From Costus lasius (lineage: Eukaryota > Streptophyta > Magnoliopsida > Zingiberales > Costaceae), in NCBI GenBank assembly GCA_027563935.2, contig CM050449.1:92101676-92165675 (forward strand): a DNA stretch of 64,000 nt, written 5' to 3'. Of the stretch, positions 55,701-64,000 are shown one piece after another (the stretch's first letter is position 1; each line of letters starts with the position of its first letter). The notes beneath the pieces are model-generated. The model saw only the letters and a program-made list of their open reading frames with translations, ran no database searches and was not told where the DNA came from. The translations under genes and the position numbers were made by a program.

Positions 55701-56610
55701 TTTCCAGATGAAAGATTTAGGAGAAGCAGCCTATGTGTTAGGTGTGAAGATCTACAGGGATATATCTAAGAGGCTTCTCGGGCTGTGCCAGAGTACTTAC
55801 ATCGATAAGGTCCTGGAGAGATTCCATTAAGAGAATTCTAAAAGAGGATATCTTCCAGTCAGACATGGTCTGAATCTTTCAAAGAGTCAGTGTCCACAAA
55901 CACAGACTGAGAAAGATGAAATGGACAATATGCCTTATGCTTCGGCTATTGGGTCCATTATGTATGCGATGTTGTGTACTCGCCCTGACGTCGCTTACGG
56001 GTTAAGCGTGACCAGTCGATTCCAAAGTAATCCAGGTCAGGCGCACTGGATTGCAGTCAAGAACATTTTAAAATATCTGCGGAGGACCAAAGATATGTTC
56101 TTGATATATGGTGGTCAGGAAGAACTCAGTATTGAAGGATATACTGACGCTTCATTCCAATCGGACCAGGATGATTTCCGATCGCAATCAGGCTATGTTT
56201 TTAGCTTGAATGGAGGAGCAGTGGTGTGGAAGAGTTTCAAACAGTCTATTGTTGCTGATTCCACAACAGAAGCCGAGTATGTTGCAGCCTCGGAAGCATC
56301 TAAGGAGGCAGTGTGGATTCGTAAGTTCGTTCAGGAACTTGGTGTTGTTCCTTCGAGTGCAGATCCTTTGGTTATCTTCTGTGATAACACTGGAGCAATC
56401 GCACAAGCAAAGGAACCACGGTCACACCAGAAGTCCAAGCACATACAGAGACGGTTTCATTTGATCCGGGAGATCATTGATCGAGGCGAGATCAAAGTCT
56501 GCAAGGTTCATACAGATGACAATCTGGCTGACCCGCTTACCAAGCCTCTGGCGCAGCAGAAGCATGAGAAGCACTGTAATAATATGGGTTTGAGATTTCT
56601 CAACCATTAG
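52729..56610 (+). pseudogene. gag-pol: Element G gag-pol, one frame with three stops
   Basis: About 1293 codons in a single frame from ATG 52729, with stops at 53080, 53416 and 55828 and no shift seen. Gag: NFSDWYGHLKIVLKAERKLYVLE, then a zinc knuckle C-F-H-C-G-Q-L-G-H-W-K-K-D-C (about 53446-53487). Protease: WVLDTACGVHIC near 53575. Integrase: DLIHSDVCGPF, RSDRGGEYLS and PQWNGVSERRNRT. RT: WIFKKKIDMDGNVVTYKGRLVAKGF, DYDETFSPVAMFKSIR, MDVKTAFLNGKL, and the catalytic YVDDILIIG near 55628-55655. RNase H: GYTDASFQSD and DSTTEAEYVA. All catalytic signatures remain. The first two stops match Gln/Lys-like positions. It would need readthrough or help in trans. Confidence 0.95.
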
Positions 56611-56619
56611 ATTAAGTGC

Positions 56620-56630
56620 AAGTGGGAGAT
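56620..56630 (+). other. Polypurine tract of element G
   Basis: AAGTGGGAGAT immediately before the 3' LTR, identical to that of D. Confidence 0.9.
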
Positions 56631-58314
56631 TGTTGGGGTATGCCCTTAAGGCTAATGTTTGAGGCCTTGGGATTGTATCAGTATCATGTATAAACTCTTA
56701 TGTTTATAAAGGCAATGGTTGTTATTCAGTTTGTTACATTGTCTGCTGCAATAAGTGTACTTCTGAATAATGTCTCAATGATGTTCAGCTAGGCTGACAT
56801 GCTATATGTCCTTAGTCGAGATATCTTGGTGAACATGAGACAGCCTTGATATGATTGAGACTAATATGTGTTCTAATCTTATAGGATGCTTCGAGCATGG
56901 AATAAGATGTAGACTCATGGGTACATTGGATGTACTGGACAGACCCTACTAGGATATTCAATTGCTTGTCACAATGTGAATAATCCTTGTTTGCATCAAG
57001 TGGCACATGTCCTCTGACTTGAGATCACTTGTGTTTCTAAATGATGATTGTCATTGTTTTGAGGTAGTTCAATATCATTTGAAACATAATGGTTATAGAC
57101 TATCTTGGATAATGATCATGAGTCAGGTTAGGACACTAGTGATAGATATAGGATTGCCGTCTCCTTGTTTAAGGAGTGTGATGTTCTACTGGGCCCCCCC
57201 CCCCCTAAATGAGATGATTGAGAAAGTGTATGGCCATACCCAGGTGACTATGTTCATCTGATCTAATCATGCTCATCATATTGGAGCTACAGGCTTGACA
57301 CGCTTGTCCAATAAGAACATCCAGTGGCAAAGGAATCATGTATGCCTAGTGAGTTGATTCACACTTGTGCTGTGGTTTGGGTGTAGTCTTGGAAGACTCT
57401 TTCTTTTATATCGGGAGACAGTGATGTGTTGCTAGATACCCCTCACTGATCGTGATAACGTAAGTTATCGTTACCGACATTTAAAGGAAACCCTTAGGGT
57501 CGCACAATTTGATGATATGGCTTACTTAAGTCAGATCGTGTGGACTGAATTGTCAGGGTTCAGCTTAAAGGGATTTAATCTCTGATTGTGAGTGAGATCT
57601 GGTCTGATCATGTTTGATTGATTAGGGCTTGAGATCGGTAAGCTTCGATCGAGAGAATTGGTGCTAGATCGGTCAGATCAGGAGCATCAAGAGATGAACG
57701 GTTAGATCTGGAACCTTAGGGTTTAATGTGATCTAGACCAAATAGCTTGGGTTAATTGGTCTTTGAACCAGACCAAAATTGAACCGGTTCACATGTGTGA
57801 ACGCATGGTTCAAAGATTGAGGCGTTATGATCGGTTTTGAGATCATGGGCGCATGACTTCATTGCTTGCTATTTTTTGGAAAGTAATAAGCGCCACTTGC
57901 ATCAACGCCTCAACGCTTGATTCTATTCTCGTCACCTTCTCTCGGCTTTGACGAGAGACTGGTATTCTCGTGTAAGGGAGGTGGACGAAAAGGAGAATTC
58001 GCCCAAGCAAAGATCTCTTCATCCCTTCAAGCGATCAAGGATACCTTGGGCCCTTGCTAGCACAAGGAACGCCAAAGGAAGTAGGCGACATCTTCTTGTG
58101 TGCGTCTTCTTTGGAGGAGAGCGGCATCACTCTCTACTTCCAAGTCGCCATTCGAATCAATGGCTTTGGTATGATCTTCTTTCGATCTTTACATTGCTTA
58201 AGGTTGATCATATGAACATATATTACATGCGATCCTCATGAAACCCTTTATCCGCTGCCAAAAGAATTTACTTGCGCCACTTAGGGTTTCGCTCCCCCTT
58301 GAAGGGGACCTACA
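56631..58314 (+). repeat. Element G 3' LTR
   Basis: Starts TGTTGGGGTATGCCC and ends GGGGACCTACA. It differs from the 5' copy at a few bases (for example near 57252, 57495, 57563, 57815, 58012, 58053) and in C-run length. Confidence 0.95.
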
Positions 58315-59003
58315 CTAGTTCACCACCACCATATAGGCCACTTATACTTTTTCCCAAAAGGATTGTGCAAGCCAAGTTAGATAGGCAATTTGGGAAATTT
58401 TTGGATGTTTTAAAAAGGTTGTATATTAACATTCCATTCACTAATGCTTTATCTCAAATGCCTACATATGCTAAATTTTTGAAAGTGATTTTGTCCAATA
58501 AAAGAAAATTAGAGGATTATGGTACTGTGGCATTAACTGAGGAATGCAGTGCTATTATTCAAAACAAGTTGCCACCGAAATTAAAAGATCCAGGTAGTTT
58601 CTCTATTCCTTATCTGATTGGGAGTGTGGTTTTTGACCGAGCCTTATGTGATTTAGGAACAAGTGTGAGTCTAATGCCTTTGTCTGTGTGCAAGAAACTG
58701 GATATGGGAGCTCCTAAACCAACTTCAATATCTTTGCAGCTCGCCGATTGTTCAGTGAAGTATCTTGTAGGTATTCTTGAGGATGTTCTGATCCAAGTTG
58801 GTAAGTATTTTGTACCAACTGATTTTGTAGTTCTCGAGATGGAAGAAGATGCAAAAATTACTATTATTCTTGGTAGACCGTTCTTAGCCACTACAGGGGC
58901 AATTATTAATGTAAAAAATGGTAAACTCACTCTAAATATTGGTGATAACAAAATTGAGTTTGATTTGAATGTTTCCATGAAGAAACCTTCATATACTAGT
59001 TGA
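58315..59003 (+). pseudogene. Element E protease
   Basis: Resumes the frame left at 49223: Pro-rich PPPYRPLILFPKR, then the folded region with LPPKLKDPGSF, the D-L-G active-site triad (CDLGTSVSLMP, about 58647-58680), SLQLADCSVKY and IILGRPFLATTGA (about 58863-58900). It is open until a TGA at 59001 where A has a Gly codon. The ATG at 58272 lies in the copia LTR and is not the natural start. It is the best-kept Athila protease core in the window. Confidence 0.9.
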
Positions 59004-59189
59004 TGTTGTAGTGTTCATGCTGTAGATGATGTAGTTTATGATCTTGGTTTCTTATTTGATAATCCTTCTGATTTTGATACTGATTCTTGTGATAATTCTT
59101 ATGTTGAAATTCATGATTCCAATTCTAGTTCTGATTCTAGTGTTGAAACTCATGATATGTTGGACTACACTATATTTGATAATGAAGAA

Positions 59190-59696
59190 GAGAAAATTCC
59201 AAAAAGTAGAACTTAAAGATTTACCTGATAATGTTCGCTATGAATTTCTTGGCCTTAACTCTACTTACCCTGTTATTGTTGATGCTCAATTAGATGAAAG
59301 GGAGACTGATTTGCTCTTGAAGGAGTTGAGGATCCATAGAAAGGTAATTGGGTATACCATTGATGATTTAAAGGGAATTAACCCTTCTTTTTGTATGCAC
59401 ATGATTCATATGGAGGAGGAGAACAAACCACATGTGGATTTCCAAAGGAGACTCAACCCATCTATGAAGGAAGATGTAAAGAAGGAAGTTTTGAAATTGC
59501 TTGATGCAGTTATTATCTATCCTATCTCTGATAGTAAATGGGTATGTCCTGTGCTTTGTGTTCCCAAAAAAGGAGGTGTCACAGTTATGAAAAACAAAGA
59601 TAATGAGTTGATTCCTGTTAGAACAGAAACTAGTTAGCGCATGTGTATAGATTATAGGAAATTAAATGCAGCCACTAGGAAAGACCACTTCCCCTT
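59190..59696 (+). pseudogene. Element E reverse transcriptase, N-terminal part
   Basis: After a decayed acidic linker (59004-59190) the RT N-terminus is open: KVELKDLPDNVRYEFLG, LLKELRIHRKVIGYTIDDLKGI, PSMKEDVKKEVLKLLDA, SKWVCPVLCVPKKGG. A TAG at 59635 replaces the Trp codon before RMCIDYRKLN. The frame continues to KDHFP and is cut by solo LTR H at 59697. Confidence 0.9.
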
Positions 59697-61367
59697 TGAA
59701 AGTCCCCACAAGGGGGCGAAACCCTAAGACATGTGCAGATATAAATTTGCATGGGCGGAATCTAGGGTTTCCTAGGATCGCATAGCATGTATTATATGAT
59801 CAACTTAGAACAACAATGATCATACCATGGCCATTGTTTGTATGATGTCGAGGAAGAAGAGATCGACAGGGGTCTCCTCCAGAGGATGCGCACACAAGAT
59901 GAAGAAGCCGCCTACTCCCTTGGTGCTCCTTGTGCTAGCAAGGTTCCAAGAGGTTCTTGTCGTATGAAAAAGGAAGATGATCTCCTTGCTTGGCGAAAAA
60001 TTTTCTCCTCTTGTCGTCCACTCCTTTTTACACGAGAATGCAAAAACTCTCGAAATCACAAGAGGCGACAAAGGCGTGAAGAGGCGAGCAACATGAGGCG
60101 TGGTCACGTAAGTGATCATGCTTTCTAAAAATAGAAATCCACTCCCTCACATGCGATCATGGGTTTACCCCAATCGCAAACTCCTCTCCATTTGAACCAC
60201 ACGCTCACTTGATGAGCTGGTTCATTTCGGTTTGGTCCAAGACCAATTAACCCAAGCAATCCAGTCTAGATCTCAATTAAACCCTAAGGCTCCAGATCTA
60301 ACCGTTGATCTCTTGATGCTTCTGATCTCACTGATCTAGCATCCAATCTCTCGATCGAAGCTTACCGATCTCAAGCCCTAATCAATCAAACATGATCAGA
60401 CCAGATCTCACTCACAATCAGAGATTAATTCCCTTTAAACTGAACCCAAAACAATTCAGTCCATACGATCTAACTTAAGTAAGCCATATCATCAAATTGT
60501 GCGACCCTGAGGGTTTCCTTTAAATGTCGGTAATGATAACTTACGTTATCACGATCAGAGAGGGGTATCTAGCAACACATCACTGTCTCCCGATATAAAG
60601 GAAAGAGTCTTCCAAGACTACACCCAAACAACAGCACAAGTGTGAATCAACTCACTAGGCATACATGATTCCTTTGCCACTGGATATTCTTTATTGGACA
60701 AACCTGTCAAGCTTGTAACTCCAATATGATGAGCATGATTAGATCAGATGAATATAGTCATCTGGGTATGGCCATACACTTTCTCAATCATCTCATCCAG
60801 GGGGCCTCTTTAGAACATCACACTCCAATGAAGGAGACGGCAATCCTATATCTATCACTAGTGACCTAACATGACTCAAGCTCACCATCCAAGATAGTCT
60901 ATAACCATTATGTTTCAAATGATATTGAACTACCTCAAAACAATGACAATCATCATTTAGAAACACAAGTGATCTCAAGTCAGAGGACATGTGCCACTTG
61001 TTGCAATCAAGGATTATTCACATTGTGACAAGCAATTGAATATCCTAGTAGGGTCTGTCCAGTACATCCAATGTACCCATGAGTCTACATCTTATTCCAT
61101 GCTCGAAGCATCCTATAAGATTAGAATACATATTAGTCTCAATCATATCAGGGCTGTCTCATGTTCACCAAGATATCTCGACTAAGGACTTTACTGCATG
61201 TCAGCCTAGCTGAACATCATAGAGACATTATTCAGAAGTACGCTCATTGCAGCAGACAATGTAACAACCTGAATAACAACCATTGCCTTTATAAACATAA
61301 GAGTTTATACATGATACTGTTACAATCCCAAGGCCTCAAACATTAGCCTTAAGGGCATACCCTAACA
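59697..61367 (-). repeat. Solo copia LTR H (G family), minus strand, CCCTT target duplication
   Basis: On the minus strand it starts TGTTAGGGTATGCCCTTAAGG and ends GGGGACTTTCA; CCCTT flanks it at 59692-59696 and 61368-61372. It follows the LTR of G throughout in reverse orientation, but with more differences than the G pair. No internal sequence is present. It interrupts the RT frame of E. Confidence 0.94.
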
Positions 61368-61372
61368 CCCTT

Positions 61373-61547
61373 ACCTTTTATTGATCAGATGGTTGCGAAA
61401 CTTGCAAATCATTCTTATTTTTGCTTCTTAGATGGATATTCTGGTTTTTTCCAAATTCCTATACATCTTGATGACCAAGACAAGACCACCTTTACTTGCC
61501 CATATGGTACTTTTGAATATAGAAGGATGCCTTTTGGTTTGTGTAAC
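61373..61547 (+). pseudogene. Element E reverse transcriptase, middle part
   Basis: RT resumes: PFIDQMVAKLANHSYFCFLDGYSGFFQIPI (catalytic Asp of motif A in FLDG, about 61428-61440), DQDKTTFTCPYGTFEYRRMPFGLCN. It is cut again at 61547 by solo LTR I. Confidence 0.9.
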
Positions 61548-62862
61548 TGATGCAGCGCAAACCCAGCATTTCAATAATCTGCGTAGTAGTGCTTATCTCG
61601 GCCACGCTAAACACAGCCATGATAGGAAGCACGGCAAAGCCATGCGCTTCTCGGCCAATCTGGGAAGCACAGGTGGCTGATGCACCATCTGCCCACCGTG
61701 ATTTGAACATCCACAGCTCCGATCATCACCGGACTTCGACAGCAGAAGCGCATCACTGGTGCGAACTCGTGGTCCAAAGGATCCGACCATCGGACGGCCA
61801 GATCGCCGGAAATGAACGCCACTATGGCTGGCGACGTTGTTCCCTATTCCGCCCCATCCGCGGCGCTGATCACTGTCAAACTCCAGCCACAGGTTCGCCT
61901 TGTCGTCGCGAACTCACAGCCAGAAGGAATTTCCCATCCGATCGGTGGATCGCCGGACTCGGGAGATCCCCTGATTCCCAGAGCTCGCCGGATTCCATCC
62001 TATTCCCGGCCCGTCGCGCCGCGATCACACGCCGGAAGTTTCCCAGCCACCCACGACCGCCACACGAAGCTCCAGTCGGCGTATCACCAGCGCTCAAGGC
62101 CAGAATGGCAACTAGCGGCGTGCAGGCCGCCCGCCCGCCATCCAACAGCCAGATTAGTTCAGAGTCAACCAATTGCTGATATTGTTTCAGCGAGATCTGC
62201 TTCATTCGGACGAGTGTTCGGGTGATCCAGGTGGCGATCCCCACTAATCAGAACACGATCTATCCAACCATGCCATCAAATCTCCGATCGGACATCCAGA
62301 TCAGAAGATATCATCTATACTTAAATGGATGGCTCACATTCAATGTGACCTGAAGCTTCTCAAACACACTGGGTTGCTGGAAAATTTCTAGTCAAATGTA
62401 CCTTGTTTTTCATCTTTTTCAGAATAGTTGTTAGAACATTTGTTGTAACCACCCCTCATGTGAGTGGTGTGGGTTTGCCCTCCCTTAGCTTATAAAAGGG
62501 AGATAGGGCCTAGTGTTTTAGTTAGTTCACAAGCTTACAAGTCCGCGAGGGGCTGCGAGGGGTCTTGTAACTCCGGAGTAGTGGTCGGTGTCTCGACTCC
62601 ACGTAGTATGTGGAAGTAGAGTGAGGTTGGTGGTGGCAAGGTGTACGATACTTGGCCTCGATACCTCGACTTCTTCGATTGTATCGGTTAGTAGTTTCAT
62701 TTGAGTGTTATTTCATAGTTGAATGCCTTGGTTTATCTATTTTGCCATCCGTTGCTCTTATACGCATCCAATGTCTTTGAGTCCGCGTGTTTGACAATCG
62801 TTCGCATGTCCTCCTAGAGTCGGTCTAGGAGACTTCCCCGTCTCGTAGCTTGGGCTACACCA
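61548..62862 (+). repeat. Solo LTR I of an unassigned family, GTAAC/GTAAT flanks
   Basis: Starts TGATGCAGCGCAAACCC and ends GGCTACACCA. The flanks GTAAC (61543-61547) and GTAAT (62863-62867) differ by one base. TATAAAAGGG at 62491 is a clear TATA box in + orientation. 1315 bp, GC-rich in its first half, with no similarity to other LTRs here. The 209-codon frame at 61550 is a composition effect. It splits the RT motif between GLCN and APATFQRCM. Confidence 0.85.
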
Positions 62863-63740
62863 GTAATGCACCTGCTACCTTTCAGAGGTGTATGATGGCC
62901 ATATTTTATGAATTCCTTAAAAATTTTATGGATGTTTTTATGGATGATTTTTCTGTATATGGTTTCTCTTTTGATGATTGTTTGGCTAATTTATCTCGAG
63001 TCTTGCAAAGGTGCAAAAAAACTAATCTTGTCCTTAACTGGGAGAAGTGTCATTTTATGGTTAGATAAGGAATAGTTTTGGGGCACCTTATTTCAGAAAG
63101 GGGGATAGAAGTTGACAAAGCAAAAGTTGAAGTGATTGAGAAGCTAGCACTACACACAACGGTTAAAGAGATCAGAAGCTTCTTGGGACATGCAGGATTT
63201 TACCAGTGCTTTATCAAGGATTTCTCTAAACTTGCTAAACCACTCACTTATTTACTTTGTAAAGATGCTAAATTCTGTTTTGATGAGAATTGTTTGCTTG
63301 CTTTTCAGGAACTAAAGAAAACCTTAATATCAAAACCTGTCATGCAGCCACCTAATTGGGAATTGCCTTTTGAGCTTATGTGTGATGCCAATGATTTTGT
63401 TGTAGGAGCAGTTCTAGGTCAAAGGACGGAAAAGAAGCCTTATGAGATTTATTATGCTAGTAAAGTTTTGGATGAGACACAAAGGAATTACACCACAACT
63501 GAGAATGAACTTTTAGCTATTGTTTTTGCTTTTTATAAAATTAGATCTTATTTGATAAATTCAAAAGTTGTGGAGTACATTGATCATGCAGCGGTTAAGT
63601 ATTTGATGCAGAAGAAAGATAGTAAACTACGTCTACTTAGATGGATTTTGCTTCTACAAGAGTTTGATTTGGAAATCAAGGACAAGAAAGGAACTGAAAA
63701 TTTTGTTGCGGATCATCTTTCAAGGATAATTGTAGAAGAT
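62863..63740 (+). pseudogene. Element E RT C-terminal part and RNase H
   Basis: Continues APATFQRCMMAIF, then the catalytic box F-M-D-D (VFMDDFSVYG, about 62935-62964; Tyr to Phe in the first position, as tolerated in some elements), TNLVLNWEKCHFMV. A TAA at 63066 replaces a Gln codon. The connection ([13 protein letters not shown]) leads to RNase H with [15 protein letters not shown] (Asp), [12 protein letters not shown] (Glu) and [10 protein letters not shown] (Asp). Only one stop interrupts about 290 codons, so this is the best RT/RNase H copy of the Athila family here. Confidence 0.92.
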
Positions 63741-64000
63741 GATAAAGGTGATACAATCAATGGTTCCTTTCTTGAGGAACAACTCTTGAGGATTGAACAG
63801 ATCAAGGCTCCATGGTATGCAGATATAGTAAATTATCTTGTTGCTAATGTTTTTCCTCTTAATTTGAGTTATCAGGCCAAGAAGAGATTCTTAGCTGATG
63901 TCAAGTATTATTTTTGGGATGAGACTTATGTTTTTAGAAGATGTGCAGATGGAATATTTAGAGGATGTATCCTAGAAGAGGAGATCAAGGATATACTATT
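63741..64000 (+). pseudogene. Element E integrase, N-terminal start (cut by window end)
   Basis: [51 protein letters not shown] sequence before the zinc-binding domain, aligned with 27590-27745 in B. It has no stop up to the window end and shares the RNase H frame. I give short blocks only: [15 protein letters not shown] and [13 protein letters not shown]. Confidence 0.85.

Larger units (their letters stand above)
49224..58314 (+). mobile_element. Complete Ty1-copia element G, CTAGT target duplication
   Basis: Two full LTRs (49224-50904, 56631-58314), an iMet primer site, an 1.8-kb leader, one gag-pol frame and a polypurine tract. CTAGT flanks it (49219-49223 and 58315-58319). The LTRs differ at about ten positions by eye over 1.68 kb (~99.4% identity), so it is among the youngest insertions here. 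It is the same lineage as D but a distinct subfamily. Confidence 0.96.
45536..64000 (+). mobile_element. Athila-class Ty3 element E with three nested insertions (runs off window)
   Basis: 5' LTR, primer site, gag, protease, RT, RNase H and the start of integrase are all readable, so this is the only Athila element here that keeps the catalytic RT region. It is interrupted by G (49224-58314), H (59697-61367) and I (61548-62862). The Athila ORF and 3' LTR lie beyond 64000. Confidence 0.92.

Noticed and set aside
59038..59190. Ile/Leu-rich N-terminus that looks like a membrane segment before RT in element E
   Set aside because: It is the acidic Asp/Ser-rich linker read in the wrong frame after a shift. 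The correct frame is acidic, as in element A.
61550..62179. 209-codon plus-strand open frame (and overlapping frames on both strands)
   Set aside because: It lies entirely within solo LTR I, whose ends and flanks define it as an insertion in RT. No domain is seen and all frames here are equally open because of GC content.

Overview
The window is a block of nested LTR retrotransposons from a plant nuclear genome, almost certainly a flowering plant. I found no intact host protein-coding gene. The evidence is Ty3-type elements of the Athila class (gag, protease-RT-RNase H-integrase, then a separate Athila-type ORF, with a tRNA-Asp primer site), Ty1-copia elements with long LTRs and a tRNA-iMet primer site (Angela/Tork-like by layout), pieces of a third Ty3 element with an iMet primer site, and degenerate nuclear tRNA-Val genes. 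The species cannot be named from this sequence. Every coding region seen is broken by stops, shifts or deletions.

Layout, left to right. 1-1205: 3' part of a copia LTR inserted in the 5' LTR of Athila element A. 1206-16664: element A (gag, protease, no RT/RNase H/integrase, Athila ORF, 3' LTR). Its Athila ORF is split at 5910 by element N (5911-12370, minus strand), a different Athila-like family with two LTRs and a perfect 5-bp target duplication. 16665-18018: GC-rich duplicated sequence and an isolated LTR of family F. 18019-20816: the oldest visible layer, a tandem array with tRNA-Val-like units, interrupted by an Athila solo LTR (18214-19982). 20817-21402: left part of the 5' LTR of element F. 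21403-31016: Athila element B, truncated at its 3' end and carrying an unrelated solo LTR (J, 23310-24868). 31017-39225: copia element D, with its 5' LTR truncated. 39226-40076: the rest of F's LTR, its primer site and part of its gag. 40077-45535: a decayed minus-strand copia element (C2). 45536-64000: Athila element E, running off the window and carrying a complete young copia element (G, 49224-58314), a minus-strand solo copia LTR (H, 59697-61367) and a solo LTR of another family (I, 61548-62862).

The nesting is supported by target-site duplications I could read directly: CTTAT for N, CTAGT for G, CCCTT for H, GTAAC/GTAAT for I, TTGTT for J, GCAAT for the Athila solo LTR, plus right-side GAATG for the first copia LTR. 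F's LTR is split into two halves about 18 kb apart (20817-21402 and 39226-39446), which brackets B and D. One deletion at 31016/31017 explains the missing 3' end of B and the missing 5' part of D's LTR.

The most interesting signals are in noncoding DNA. (1) Arrays of short ATTACGG...CCGTAAT inverted repeats occur in the U3 of every Athila LTR copy and again just upstream of the Athila ORF. (2) Three bulged hairpins with compensatory base changes and conserved spacing lie in the 5' leaders of copia elements D and G. (3) A hairpin-forming block of about 60 nt is shared by the 3' noncoding regions of the otherwise divergent A and N. (4) A and N have independently lost the polymerase region while keeping gag and Athila-ORF sequence.
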